Origin: an uncultured Maribacter sp.
Lineage (GTDB): Bacteria > Bacteroidota > Bacteroidia > Flavobacteriales > Flavobacteriaceae
Assembly: GCA_947498505.1 (NCBI GenBank)
Contig: CANMKG010000001.1
Location: 372,001 to 436,000, forward strand
DNA length: 64,000 nucleotides
Reading direction: 5' to 3'
In this document: piece by piece, positions 50,945-60,995 of the stretch
Layout of the letters: each line of letters begins with the position of its first letter
How positions within the stretch are numbered: the first letter of the stretch is position 1
The notes under the pieces: model-generated
Seen by the model: only the letters and a program-made list of their open reading frames with translations
Database searches by the model: none
Told to the model about the DNA's origin: nothing
Position numbers and translations under genes: made by a program

Positions 50945-53857
50945 TTGGCTAAAAATTCACTAGAAATCCTCGAAAAAAAGTTAAAAGGAACGTTAAAGTT
51001 TGATACTTTAAGTACGACATTGTATGCTACGGACGCATCTGTTTATAGAAAAACACCACTTGCGGTTGCTTTTCCTGAAACCGTAGAAGATATCAAAATA
51101 TTAGTAAACTATGCAACTGAAAATAATGTAGGGCTAATTCCTAGAACTGCAGGTACATCGTTGGCAGGACAATGTGTTGGAGAGGGTATTGTGGTTGATG
51201 TTTCTAAAAACTTTACTGAAATCTTAAGTCTTGATGAAGCAAAAAAACAAGTAACTGTTCAACCAGGTGTTATACGCGACGAATTAAACTTGTTTTTAAA
51301 GCCATTTGGATTGTTTTTTGGTCCAAATACTTCTACCTCAAATAGATGTATGATAGGGGGTATGGTTGGTAATAATTCATCAGGAACAACTTCAATTCAA
51401 TACGGCGTAACGAGAGATAAGGTTGTTGCTTTAAAAACAGTTTTAGCAGATGGGAGTGAAGCAGAATTTAATACCATATCTAAAACCAATTTTGAAGATA
51501 AAATTAGTAATAATACATTTGAATCATCACTTTATAAAAATGTATTTAATGAATTAAATAACAGTGATATATCGTCTGAAATAAATAAAGAGTTTCCTAA
51601 GCATGCAATACATCGCAGAAATACAGGATATGCAGTAGATGAGCTGTTGAAATCAGAAGTTTTTGGAGGAGGGAATAAAGGTTTTAATTTTTGTGAATTA
51701 CTAAGTGGAAGTGAAGGGACTTTAGCTTTTACAACTGAAATTACCTTGCAGTTAGATGATTTACCCCCTCCATTATCAGCTATGGTAATTACGCATTATA
51801 AAAGTTTGGAAGATTGTCTTAGTGATGTTGCTCCAGTTATGGAGCATAGTTTGCATGTATGTGAGATGATGGATAAGGTAATTCTTGATTGCACAAAAAA
51901 CAATAGAGCTCAGCTAGCAAATCGTTTTTTTGTAGAAGGTGACCCTGCTGCATTGTTAATGTTGGAAATGAAAGGGCATACTCAAGAAGATTTGCAACAT
52001 CAGGTAGATGAGTTACTAAAAACCATAAAAAAGTCTGGTCTTAGTTATGCTAATCCCGTGTTAAAAGGAAATGATATTAATAAAGCTATTGAACTGCGTA
52101 AAGCAGGTTTGGGGCTTTTAGGGAATATAGTTGGGGATAGAAAAGCAGTTGCATGTATTGAAGATACGGCAGTTGCCTTAGAAGACTTAAAAGATTTTAT
52201 TCTTGAGTTTTCGGAAATAATGAAAGGGTATGATCAAACAGCAGTGTATTATGCACATGCTGGGGCTGGTGAGCTGCATTTACGGCCTATATTAAACCTA
52301 AAAAAGTCAGAAGATGTTGGTTTGTTTAGATCCATAACTACTGATGTTGCGAAACTTACCAAAAAATATAAAGGTTCATTTAGCGGGGAGCACGGAGATG
52401 GAATAGTGAGAGCGGAGTTTATTCCATTAATGATTGGAGAAAAAAATTACGAGCTTTTAAAACGTGTTAAGTCATATTTTGATCCTAACAACATTTTCAA
52501 TCCTGGAAAAATAGTTGATGCCTATCCAATGGACGAGTCGCTTAGGTATGAGGTAGATCGTAAAGAACCTGCAATTAATACCTTAATGGATTTTTCTGAT
52601 AGCGAGGGTATTTTAAAAGCGGCTGAAAAATGTAATGGGAGTGGAGATTGTCGTAAAACGCATAAAATGTCTGGTGGTATGTGCCCCAGTTATCATGCCA
52701 CAAAGAATGAAAAAGATACTACCAGAGGACGTGCTAATGCATTGAGGGAATTTTTAACCACTTCGGAAGAGCTCAATAAATTTGACAACAAAGAATTAAA
52801 AGAGGTTTTTAGTTTATGTTTAAGTTGTAAAGCTTGTGCAAGTGAGTGTCCTAGCAATGTGGATGTAGCTGCTTTAAAAGCTGAGTTTTTGTATCAGTAT
52901 CAAGAAAAAAATGGATATCCTTTTAGGAGTAAGTTCTTTGCTTACAGCACAAATTTGAATAAACTTGGAAGTAATTTTTCTGGACTTACGAATGCAATGT
53001 TTAACTCATCTTTTTTTAGTGGTATACTAAAAAATATAACCGGAGTTGCTAAAAACAGAAGAATTCCTAATGTATCAAGTTTTAATTTCAATAGGCATCT
53101 TCACAAAGTTGAAAATAAATTAGTTAGTGTTGATAAAAAAGTGGTATTATTTATCGATGAATTCACACAGTATTTAGATGTGAATTTAGGTAAGGATGCT
53201 ATTGAAGTTTTAAATGCTTTAGGCTATTCAGTTGAGCTATTTTATGCAGAAAGTGGTCGAACTTATATTTCAAAAGGGTTTTTAAAACAAGCAAAAAAAC
53301 TGGCGTTAAAAAATAGCAAAGACCTTAAAAAGATTGCAGACAAAAATATACCTGTCTTGGGATTAGAGCCTTCCGCTATTCTAACTTTTAGGGATGAGTA
53401 TAAAAGATTATGTGATGATAAGACTGTTGCGGAAGCTGTTGCCAATAATGCCTTTTTAATTGAAGAGTTTTTAGCTTCAGAAATTAACAAAGGAAATATA
53501 ACTTCAAATAGTTTTACAAAAGAAGCTAAGACAGTAAAAATTCATAATCACTGTCATCAAAAAGCACTTTCTAATCAAAAAGTAACTTTTGATGTACTAA
53601 ATCTACCTGAAAATTATAAGGTTTCAATAATTAGCTCAGGTTGTTGTGGTATGGCGGGTTCTTTTGGATATGAAAAAGAACATTATGATGTGAGTATGCA
53701 AGTAGGGGAGTTAAAGTTGTTTCCAGCTGTTCGTAAATCTAAGGACGATGTAATAATCTCAGCTAATGGTACAAGCTGTAGACATCAAATATATGATGGA
53801 ACAAAGCGTGAAGCGCAACATCCTATAACAATACTAAATAATGCCCTCATCAAGTAA
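50945..53857 (+). CDS. FAD-linked oxidase/Fe-S oxidoreductase (YdiJ/D-2-hydroxyacid dehydrogenase-like)
   Basis: The start is a TTG at 50945 (MAKNSLEILEKKL); a later ATG would cut the FAD domain. Residues about 35-225 are the FAD-binding type 4 domain (GLIPRTAGTSLAGQCVGEG, GGMVGNNSSGT). About 260-525 are the oxidase C-terminal domain ending with FSGEHGDGIVRAEFI. Two cysteine clusters follow: Cys563 to about 580, and CLSCKACASECP (Cys625, 628, 631 and 635). Two CCG-type modules are last (HCHQKAL with Cys870 and SSGCCGMAG with Cys900-901). Such fused enzymes oxidise D-2-hydroxyacids (2-hydroxyglutarate or D-lactate). Its 3' end overlaps the convergent lpxH gene by 24 bases. Confidence 0.92.
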   Translation: MAKNSLEILEKKLKGTLKFDTLSTTLYATDASVYRKTPLAVAFPETVEDIKILVNYATENNVGLIPRTAGTSLAGQCVGEGIVVDVSKNFTEILSLDEAKKQVTVQPGVIRDELNLFLKPFGLFFGPNTSTSNRCMIGGMVGNNSSGTTSIQYGVTRDKVVALKTVLADGSEAEFNTISKTNFEDKISNNTFESSLYKNVFNELNNSDISSEINKEFPKHAIHRRNTGYAVDELLKSEVFGGGNKGFNFCELLSGSEGTLAFTTEITLQLDDLPPPLSAMVITHYKSLEDCLSDVAPVMEHSLHVCEMMDKVILDCTKNNRAQLANRFFVEGDPAALLMLEMKGHTQEDLQHQVDELLKTIKKSGLSYANPVLKGNDINKAIELRKAGLGLLGNIVGDRKAVACIEDTAVALEDLKDFILEFSEIMKGYDQTAVYYAHAGAGELHLRPILNLKKSEDVGLFRSITTDVAKLTKKYKGSFSGEHGDGIVRAEFIPLMIGEKNYELLKRVKSYFDPNNIFNPGKIVDAYPMDESLRYEVDRKEPAINTLMDFSDSEGILKAAEKCNGSGDCRKTHKMSGGMCPSYHATKNEKDTTRGRANALREFLTTSEELNKFDNKELKEVFSLCLSCKACASECPSNVDVAALKAEFLYQYQEKNGYPFRSKFFAYSTNLNKLGSNFSGLTNAMFNSSFFSGILKNITGVAKNRRIPNVSSFNFNRHLHKVENKLVSVDKKVVLFIDEFTQYLDVNLGKDAIEVLNALGYSVELFYAESGRTYISKGFLKQAKKLALKNSKDLKKIADKNIPVLGLEPSAILTFRDEYKRLCDDKTVAEAVANNAFLIEEFLASEINKGNITSNSFTKEAKTVKIHNHCHQKALSNQKVTFDVLNLPENYKVSIISSGCCGMAGSFGYEKEHYDVSMQVGELKLFPAVRKSKDDVIISANGTSCRHQIYDGTKREAQHPITILNNALIK

Positions 53858-54685
53858 TTCGTTATCGTCTCTTGAAGCATAAAAGTTAATTATTTCGTGA
53901 ATATCCATTTCTTTTAGTTCTTCATCTACATAAAACGGAGATAATTTATCATAGTTATATCTATATATCTTCCATCGTTTAAATGAATACTCCAAAGCGG
54001 TGAGGTTTTTAACCCAATCTCCCGAATTTAAATAGGTGCAATTGCCATTTTTAGTCATCACAATCTCCTTTTTGGGACGATGTGTGTGCCCGCAGATTAC
54101 AAAATTGTATCCTTTTTCAATAGCAAGATTTACATGAGTTTTTTCGAAAAAAGTAAGTTTTTTAAGAGCATTTTCATTTCCCGAACTTATTCTTTTAGAA
54201 AAGGAACGCTCTTTTCCTATTTTTCGCAAAAATCTGTTAATTAATGCATTAACTCTGTTTAGTCCATTATAGGAATATAAGCCTAGTTTAACCATCCACT
54301 TGCCATTTTGCAATACATTGTCAAAAATATCACCATGATAAAAACAAGCTTTTTTACCATCTAAATCAAGGGATAGTTTGTTTGTAATATGAATGTTTCC
54401 TACAGATTTGCCTCGAAATTTTCTAAGCATGTCGTCATGATTCCCCGTAATGTAATACACATCTGTTCCTTTTGCGGCCATACCAAATATTTTTCGAACA
54501 ATTTTCATGTGCGAAGACGGAAAATAAGACGATGGTGTTTTCCAGATATCTAAAATATCCCCATTAAGTATTAGTTTGGATGGATTTATGCTACTTAAAT
54601 AAGCGAGTAATTCTTCTGCTCTACAATCGGTGGTACCCAAATGAACATCAGAAATAACAACAACGTTTATCTTTCGCTTTTTCAA
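53834..54685 (-). CDS. lpxH: UDP-2,3-diacylglucosamine diphosphatase-like metallophosphoesterase
   Basis: LpxH splits UDP-2,3-diacylglucosamine to lipid X in lipid A synthesis. The 283-residue product carries the calcineurin-type metal motifs: SDVHLGT, NGDILD, TGNHDDMLR, FYHGDIFD and CGHTHRPK. The extra segment around LGLYSYNGLNRVNALINRFLRKIG is the membrane-facing helix of the family. Its length is slightly above that of E. coli LpxH (240), as in other Bacteroidota. It overlaps the convergent FAD/Fe-S gene at its 3' end by 24 bases and is divergent from aroC. A different phosphodiesterase substrate is possible but less likely. Confidence 0.85.
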   Translation of the reverse strand: MKKRKINVVVISDVHLGTTDCRAEELLAYLSSINPSKLILNGDILDIWKTPSSYFPSSHMKIVRKIFGMAAKGTDVYYITGNHDDMLRKFRGKSVGNIHITNKLSLDLDGKKACFYHGDIFDNVLQNGKWMVKLGLYSYNGLNRVNALINRFLRKIGKERSFSKRISSGNENALKKLTFFEKTHVNLAIEKGYNFVICGHTHRPKKEIVMTKNGNCTYLNSGDWVKNLTALEYSFKRWKIYRYNYDKLSPFYVDEELKEMDIHEIINFYASRDDNELLDEGII

Positions 54686-54866
54686 AGGTTTTGCTTTTCT
54701 ACAAAATAACTCTTAGTATATGAATAAAACGTTAATACCAAATCATTAAATCATAACAATACGGTTAATTTGTTTTTAACAAAACGGTGATGAAATATGT
54801 ATTAACCAGTGTAAATTTCCATTTTTATGAGAATAGATTTACCTTTGAATTTAAACTACAATTACG

Positions 54867-55931
54867 ATGGCAGGAAATACATATGGTACACTATTTAAAC
54901 TTTCAACTTTTGGAGAATCACATGGTGTAGCTATAGGTGGGGTGGTTGATGGATGCCCAGCAGGAATAGAGTTAGATTTGGAAGCAATTCAAAAAGACTT
55001 AGATAGAAGAAAACCAGGGCAATCTGCAATTGTAACACAGCGTAAAGAACCTGATACTGTTGAATTTTATTCGGGTGTTTTTGAGGGAAAAACAACTGGC
55101 ACTTCAATAGGTTTTGCTATCCACAATACCAATCAAAAATCTAAAGATTACGGACATATTAAAGATTCGTATAGACCTTCTCATGCAGATTATGTATACG
55201 ATCAAAAATATGGTTTTAGAGATTATAGAGGTGGTGGGCGTAGTTCTGCTCGTGAAACTGCTAGTAGAGTAGTTGCGGGAGCAATAGCAAAACAGTTTTT
55301 AAAGGATATTAAAATAACTGCTTACGTCTCACAAGTTGGAAGTTTAGCGCTAGATAAAAGTTATAAAGAGGTTGATTTTACAGAGATAGAAAATAATCCA
55401 GTACGTTGTCCTGATGAGGAAATGGCTTCAAAAATGGAAAGTTACATTAAGGATATTCGCAAAGAAGGAGATACTATAGGTGGTATTGTTGATTGTGTGA
55501 TTCAAAATGTACCAATAGGATTGGGGCAACCAGTGTTTGACAAACTACATGCTGAATTGGGTAAAGCAATGCTTTCTATTAATGCCGTAAAGGGATTTGA
55601 ATATGGTAGCGGGTTTGACGGAGTGGCAATGAAAGGAAGTCAGCATAATGACCAGTTTAATTCAGACGGATCAACCAAAACAAATTATAGTGGAGGCATA
55701 CAAGGAGGAATTAGCAATGGAATGGATATTTATTTTAAGGTTGCTTTTAAGCCAGTTGCTACTGTAATTCAAGGGTATGAAACCATTGATAAAGATGGAA
55801 ACAAGGTTGTTACCGAAGGAAAAGGGCGTCATGACCCATGTGTAGTCCCAAGAGCAGTGCCTATTGTTGAAGCAATGGCAGCGCTTGTGCTAGCTGATTT
55901 TACGCTTCTGAACAGGGCTACGAAATTATAG
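54867..55931 (+). CDS. aroC: Chorismate synthase
   Basis: AroC eliminates phosphate from EPSP to make chorismate, using reduced FMN. The 354-residue protein has the three family signatures: [18 protein letters not shown] near the start, the segment [37 protein letters not shown] in the centre, and the C-terminal [17 protein letters not shown]. Length and motifs are normal. It is a single gene; the other shikimate genes are not in the window. Confidence 0.98.
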   Translation: MAGNTYGTLFKLSTFGESHGVAIGGVVDGCPAGIELDLEAIQKDLDRRKPGQSAIVTQRKEPDTVEFYSGVFEGKTTGTSIGFAIHNTNQKSKDYGHIKDSYRPSHADYVYDQKYGFRDYRGGGRSSARETASRVVAGAIAKQFLKDIKITAYVSQVGSLALDKSYKEVDFTEIENNPVRCPDEEMASKMESYIKDIRKEGDTIGGIVDCVIQNVPIGLGQPVFDKLHAELGKAMLSINAVKGFEYGSGFDGVAMKGSQHNDQFNSDGSTKTNYSGGIQGGISNGMDIYFKVAFKPVATVIQGYETIDKDGNKVVTEGKGRHDPCVVPRAVPIVEAMAALVLADFTLLNRATKL

Positions 55932-55997
55932 TTTTCTTTCTGGGGTAATTATTCCTGTCAAAATAGTATATTACCACTGTTTAAACGGATGATATCT

Positions 55998-57323
55998 ATG
56001 AAGAAATTGGAATTACATTGGCAAATTCTTATTGGAATGTTGCTGGGAATACTATTTGGTTTTGGAATGACTCAGATAGATTGGGGAGCTAGTTTTGTTA
56101 GTGATTGGATTAAGCCAATTGGAACCATTTTTATTAAGCTTTTAAAGCTAATTGCAATTCCATTAATTTTAGCTTCATTAATAAAGGGGATATCGGACTT
56201 AAAAGATATTTCAAAATTTAAAAATATTGGTCTTCGCACAATAGTCATATATATATTTACTACAATTATTGCGATAACCATTGGTCTTGTTTTAGTAAAT
56301 ATTGCTAACCCTGGTGACGGTGTCTCAGAAGAAACAATCAACAAATTAACCAGTACATACGCAAACGATAGCGGCGTAATCTCTAAAATCAATGAGGCAA
56401 CAAAGCAAAAAGATGCTGGTCCATTACAATTTTTAGAAGATATGGTGCCAGATAATGCTATGAAAGCAATGGGTAGCAATAGTCTAATGTTACAGGTGAT
56501 ATTTTTTGCTATTTTTTTAGGTATAAGTATGCTTCTCATTGGTGAAGAAAAATCTAAACCACTAAAAGATTTCTTTGATTCTTTAAACGAGGTCGTGTTA
56601 AAGATGGTTGATATTATAATGCTTTCTGCTCCTTACGCAGTTTTTGCACTTTTGGCAAGCGTAGTAGTGTCTTCAAGCGATCCAGATTTGTTATTAGCAC
56701 TACTTAAATATGTTGGAGTAGTGGTATTAGGATTGTTTTTAATGGTTGTATTCTATTGTATTGTGGTAGGAGTTTATGTAAAAAAGAATCCCTTTTGGTT
56801 TTTAAAAGAGATTAGTCCTGCTCAATTGTTGGCATTTTCAACATCCTCAAGTGCAGCAACACTTCCGGTTACTATGGAAAGGGTAGAGGAGCATATTGGA
56901 GTTGATAAAGAAGTATCCAGTTTTGTTTTACCAGTAGGAGCGACCATAAATATGGACGGTACAAGTTTATATCAAGGTGTTGCTGCAGTTTTTATTGCTC
57001 AGGCGTTGAGTTTTGACTTATCACTAGCGGATCAATTAACTATTGTTTTAACAGCTCTTTTAGCATCCATAGGTTCGGCAGCAGTTCCCGGCGCAGGAAT
57101 GGTAATGTTAGTTATAGTTTTAGAGTCAGTAGGTTTTCCTGCAGATAAATTTGCGGTAGGTTTAGCATTGATTTTTGCAGTAGATAGACCATTAGATATG
57201 TGTAGAACTGTAATTAATGTTACTGGTGATGCAACAGTTTCAATGGTGGTAGCAAAATCGGTTGGAAAACTGGGAAAACCAGATGTTAAGGAATGGGATG
57301 ACCATTTAGATGAAGTGAAATAG
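55998..57323 (+). CDS. Dicarboxylate/amino acid:cation symporter (DAACS family)
   Basis: I choose the ATG at 55998 (MKKLELHWQILIGMLLG); another in-frame ATG is nine bases upstream. The 441-residue inner-membrane protein shows the DAACS signatures: the serine-rich hairpin STSSSAATLPVTM, the TM7 motif NMDGTSLYQ and the TM8 motif DRPLDMCRTVINVTGD. The family takes up glutamate, aspartate or C4-dicarboxylates with sodium or protons. A Gly-rich loop around SVGADKF-like positions is replaced by VGFPADKFAVG, typical for the eukaryote-like subgroup. Exact substrate is unknown. Confidence 0.93.
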   Translation: MKKLELHWQILIGMLLGILFGFGMTQIDWGASFVSDWIKPIGTIFIKLLKLIAIPLILASLIKGISDLKDISKFKNIGLRTIVIYIFTTIIAITIGLVLVNIANPGDGVSEETINKLTSTYANDSGVISKINEATKQKDAGPLQFLEDMVPDNAMKAMGSNSLMLQVIFFAIFLGISMLLIGEEKSKPLKDFFDSLNEVVLKMVDIIMLSAPYAVFALLASVVVSSSDPDLLLALLKYVGVVVLGLFLMVVFYCIVVGVYVKKNPFWFLKEISPAQLLAFSTSSSAATLPVTMERVEEHIGVDKEVSSFVLPVGATINMDGTSLYQGVAAVFIAQALSFDLSLADQLTIVLTALLASIGSAAVPGAGMVMLVIVLESVGFPADKFAVGLALIFAVDRPLDMCRTVINVTGDATVSMVVAKSVGKLGKPDVKEWDDHLDEVK

Positions 57324-57362
57324 TTATGTTATAATCGTATACGATTAACTGTTAAGTATAGT

Positions 57363-57391
57363 AAAAACACCTTTTTTAAGGTGTTTTTGCC
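57363..57391. terminator. Bidirectional terminator overlapping the stop codon of the MscS gene
   Basis: AAAAACACCTT (57363-57373) and AAGGTGTTTTT (57378-57388) form an 11-base-pair stem with loop TTTT. The stop codon of the convergent channel gene (57376-57378) lies inside the hairpin. Confidence 0.8.
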
Positions 57392-58623
57392 TTTTTAATA
57401 TCGGCTAGTTCAAAAATTTCTAAATTAAAATACGGAGTGGCTGCTAACATGTGGTCAAAGATATCAGCAATGATGTATTCGTAGTTTTCCCATCTTTTAT
57501 CGTTGCTAAAAGCATAAATTTCTATGGCAATACCTTGCGTAGTTGGAGCGAGCTGACGTGCCATAATCATCATATCTTTATTTATAGCGGAATGGTTGTT
57601 TAGGTAAACATCTATATACTTTCTAAAGACTCCTAAATTGGTAAGATTTCTTCCGTTTATTAAAATGGATTTATCAATATTGTTTTCTGTATTATAATCA
57701 GAGATGTCTTTTTGTCTCGTATTTAAATAGTCTTTAATTAAATCTATTTTTTTGAAGTTTTGAACATCTTCGTTGCTCAAAAACCGGATACTTTCTTGTT
57801 TTATAATTATGGCTCTTTTTATTCGTCTTCCTGGTGAGCTAGTCATTCCACGCCAGTTTTTAAAAGAGTCTGATATTAAAGCATAGGTCGGAATAGTTGT
57901 TATGGTTTTGTCAAAATTTTGAACCTTTACAGTTGCTAAGTTTATTTCTACAACATCACCGTCAGCCCCATATTTTTCAAAAGTTATCCAATCTCCAATC
58001 CGAACCATATCGTTAATAGAAACCTGAATACTAGCAACAAAACCCAGAATGGTATCTCTAAACACAAGTATAATTATTGCAGAGGCTGTACCTAATGCCG
58101 TTAAAAACTGCCATAATGCAGCTCCAGTAATAATGGAAAAAGCGTATAGTATACCAATTGCCCAAGCAAAAATCATAAATACCTGTATGTAACTATCAAT
58201 AGGCTTATCTTTTAAATTAGGAAGGGTCTTAAAAAAATCTTTAAAGGTGTTTAAAAGGCTTCTTACAATCCAAAGGCACAAAATAATTCCAAATACTTCA
58301 ATTCCTTTTAGGGCAATTTTTTTTGCATAATCAAAGTCCACCAAAACATAGGGTATTGCCCAGTACACAAGCATTATTGGTAGTATATGCGCTAAATTTC
58401 GGGGTGTTTTGTTTTTGATTAAAAAATCATCAAAATGTGTTTTTGAAGAACTGGTAAACTTACTAAAGGCTTTTAAAAGTATTTTTCGAAATACCAAGTC
58501 AATTATAAAAACTACAACAAGAAGGACTACAACAAGAATAATCATATTTAAATACTTTGCCCAAATTTCTTGAATGCCCAAAGTTTGTAAGTGATTCGTA
58601 ATCCAATGCGATAGCTTATCCAT
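57376..58623 (-). CDS. Mechanosensitive ion channel (MscS/YbdG-like)
   Basis: The 415-residue inner-membrane protein has five predicted membrane segments, the last being the pore helix TALGTASAIIILVFRDTILGFVASIQ. It is followed by the MscS beta domain (VRIGDWITFEKYGADGDVVEINLATVKVQNFDKTITTIPTYALI), where EI-type residues conform to the family. The C-terminal alpha/beta domain is complete. In length and layout it is closest to YbdG. It opens in response to membrane tension at hypoosmotic shock. It is a single gene. Confidence 0.92.
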   Translation of the reverse strand: MDKLSHWITNHLQTLGIQEIWAKYLNMIILVVVLLVVVFIIDLVFRKILLKAFSKFTSSSKTHFDDFLIKNKTPRNLAHILPIMLVYWAIPYVLVDFDYAKKIALKGIEVFGIILCLWIVRSLLNTFKDFFKTLPNLKDKPIDSYIQVFMIFAWAIGILYAFSIITGAALWQFLTALGTASAIIILVFRDTILGFVASIQVSINDMVRIGDWITFEKYGADGDVVEINLATVKVQNFDKTITTIPTYALISDSFKNWRGMTSSPGRRIKRAIIIKQESIRFLSNEDVQNFKKIDLIKDYLNTRQKDISDYNTENNIDKSILINGRNLTNLGVFRKYIDVYLNNHSAINKDMMIMARQLAPTTQGIAIEIYAFSNDKRWENYEYIIADIFDHMLAATPYFNLEIFELADIKKAKTP

Positions 58624-58742
58624 ATAATTAAACCTTAAATGTAAGTCGCAAAATTAAGAGATAAAGCAATACGTTACTGGTTGTATTTATACATTGTAAT
58701 ATATTTTCTTTGTAAGGAGATAAATGGAGCAATTTATAATAA

Positions 58743-58769
58743 AAAACGCCAGCAAAAAGCTGGCGTTTT
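58743..58769 (-). terminator. Terminator of the GH50-like gene
   Basis: AAAACGCCAGC (58743-58753) and GCTGGCGTTTT (58759-58769) form an 11-base-pair stem with loop AAAAA. The A run on the left becomes a U run in the leftward transcript, as needed for the gene that ends at 58789. Confidence 0.85.
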
Positions 58770-58788
58770 ATCATTAAAATTTTATGAA

Positions 58789-60894
58789 TTATTCTTTGGT
58801 ATTAAAGGAGTCTCTATATTCATACATGCCGTAATTGGTTTCCTTTATTTTTTCGATAAGTTCTTCATATGGATTGTCACAAATATCTACCAAACCAATA
58901 TTATAATTTTCACCATCAAACCTTCCCGTTATAGGTTGATCTGCATATTGAAACCAATGGGCTCCCACCATTAGAGGGTTTTGTAAAGCACTTTGAATAT
59001 ATTTTTGATACAATTCCCCGCGATTTTCCTGACTCTTAGCTTCTTTAACGCCAACGTGTAAGCTACCTCGGTCTAACGCGCCAAAATGGAATTCACCAAT
59101 CATAATAGGTTTGTCAACACCATCAGGTAAACCAACATGTTTTACGCTATATTCATATTTGTTAAAACTAATGATATCCATATGTTTACTAGCTTCAGTC
59201 AACACAATTCTATTATCAGCCCAAGCAAACCTACAGCCTAAATAGTTTTGATTGGGGGCTATTTCATTTAGACCATCCTTAATAGTTTTAAAATAAGTTC
59301 CTGCGATTTTTTCGTAAAAGTTGGCTAAATCGTTATAAGCTCTATCCTCGTTTGGAGGTGTAGTGCTTTCTAATAGAGCGTTCCAATTTTCATGAGAAGT
59401 ACCCCAAACCTTATTTAATGACTCTATTTTCTCGTATTTTGCTTTAAGGTCATCTATAAATACAATTTTGGCGTGTTGATTTTTTGGACTTTTCAAGGTG
59501 CTAATTGCTAGAGAGCCTATTCCTCCCCAAGACATTTCATTGTCTACAAAATAACCAATACACCATGGGTCTCCAGCGCCATTTTTTTGAACGGCCATTG
59601 ACTTTTGAACAGCAATTTTAAATTTAGGATCAAAAACATCATGGAATTTACCCCAAAAACCATCTGAACCTTCAATTTTAGGTGTGTCTCTAATCCAAAT
59701 AGAACCTACGTAAGGCGTTTTTTGTTGTTTAATAGCTCCATTTTCTGATACAAAACCAATAGTGTTTAACCCCCAACTTTTAAAACGCATATGAACTAAG
59801 TCTCTAAAAGTAGGAAGCCAGTTTTCTCCATATTTTTTGAATAGGTTGTTTTCATAAAAATTAAAAGTGGTATAATTTTTTTTGCCTTTATAGTATCCAT
59901 GGGTACTACCACTTCGTTTCCCATAAAAATGTTTGTGTTCATTTTTGTTTTCAGGAAGTTCTTCAAAGTAATGTTCTCTTCCGGTAATTCCTGTTCTGCC
60001 TGTTCTTGGTGAAACACAGTTTACACCACTTGTCCAAAAAAGGTAGCCATCAGGATCAACCATCCACCATTTGTTGTTGTATTTTTCGGTTCTAAAAAAA
60101 CCAGTAGCTTTAAGTTTCGGTCCAGCTGTCCATCCTCCGTAAATACTTCTGTTTTTTGGAGTAGAGGCGTTTTCCAATTCAGAATAGTTTGTTTTTCCTT
60201 GCGATTTAAGTTCGTTAATTGAATGTATTTTTCCTTTCCAATCTTTATGTTTGTATTGGCCAAAAGCATCAACAAAAGGAAAAAAATTGGCAGTGTCTTT
60301 TTCTATTAACTTTCCAACTGCTCTAATATTATCCAGTTTAAATTTACTTCTTCCCTTGGCATATCTCGCTCTAAAAGTTAATTCATCAATGGCATCAATA
60401 TTGGTCTTTATTTTTCCTGGTGTGCCCCGCATGCCTACAACCTCTAATTGAGGGGTGAAAACCCAAGGAGTCCAAGATAAATTTACAGTTATGGTTTTTG
60501 TTTCTCCCGGATTTAGGTCAACGTAATTAGAGCAGTACCACCTTACTAATCCGTCAGGGTCATTACCAACAAATAATTCTACTTGTATAAAATCGTTTCC
60601 AATGTTGGTGGCATCCACCTTTACTTGGTGATAACCATTTAAATTCCAAGGCTTGTCTTTAGCTTCTTTAAGTTTAAAATTAGACTGTTTTGGTTTGATA
60701 TTGGTTTCAATACTTAAATATCCATTACCGTCTTCTACATCAACAATCGCTATTGCGTTTAACGTTTGTAATTGGGTATCCTTTAAATTTTCTTCAAAAT
60801 CAAATAAAATTAGCTCTTGAGTGTCTTGACATGTTCCCGAATAAATTTGAAAAATTGTCAACAGTAATGTCAGATAATATATTTCTTTTTTCAT
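58789..60894 (-). CDS. GH50-like beta-agarase candidate
   Basis: The 701-residue secreted enzyme has a signal peptide ending near residue 20-22, a beta-sandwich CBM-like domain (about 25-195), and a TIM-barrel glycoside hydrolase of clan A (about 255-690). The motif WWMVDPDGYLFWTSGVNCV opens the barrel. The likely acid/base is Glu453 in YFVDNEMSWGG, and the nucleophile is Glu601 in MIGEFHFGALDRG. These features agree best with GH50 beta-agarases, which release neoagaro-oligosaccharides. A relative acting on another galactan is possible. It is not next to SusC/SusD and lies 101 bases downstream of the DUF4139 gene. Confidence 0.75.
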   Translation of the reverse strand: MKKEIYYLTLLLTIFQIYSGTCQDTQELILFDFEENLKDTQLQTLNAIAIVDVEDGNGYLSIETNIKPKQSNFKLKEAKDKPWNLNGYHQVKVDATNIGNDFIQVELFVGNDPDGLVRWYCSNYVDLNPGETKTITVNLSWTPWVFTPQLEVVGMRGTPGKIKTNIDAIDELTFRARYAKGRSKFKLDNIRAVGKLIEKDTANFFPFVDAFGQYKHKDWKGKIHSINELKSQGKTNYSELENASTPKNRSIYGGWTAGPKLKATGFFRTEKYNNKWWMVDPDGYLFWTSGVNCVSPRTGRTGITGREHYFEELPENKNEHKHFYGKRSGSTHGYYKGKKNYTTFNFYENNLFKKYGENWLPTFRDLVHMRFKSWGLNTIGFVSENGAIKQQKTPYVGSIWIRDTPKIEGSDGFWGKFHDVFDPKFKIAVQKSMAVQKNGAGDPWCIGYFVDNEMSWGGIGSLAISTLKSPKNQHAKIVFIDDLKAKYEKIESLNKVWGTSHENWNALLESTTPPNEDRAYNDLANFYEKIAGTYFKTIKDGLNEIAPNQNYLGCRFAWADNRIVLTEASKHMDIISFNKYEYSVKHVGLPDGVDKPIMIGEFHFGALDRGSLHVGVKEAKSQENRGELYQKYIQSALQNPLMVGAHWFQYADQPITGRFDGENYNIGLVDICDNPYEELIEKIKETNYGMYEYRDSFNTKE

Positions 60895-60995
60895 GGATGG
60901 TATAATTGATTTGATGCATCAATTTAGTTCATTAACCATGATTTTTTGAAAAATTCAACTTGGTATAAACTGTACAAGGATCAGTTGTATGAAAT

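Noticed and set aside
56072-56539. A 155-residue open frame on the reverse strand inside the DAACS symporter gene
   Set aside because: The forward frame has clear family motifs throughout, and the reverse frame shows no family features, signal or own promoter. It is a shadow.
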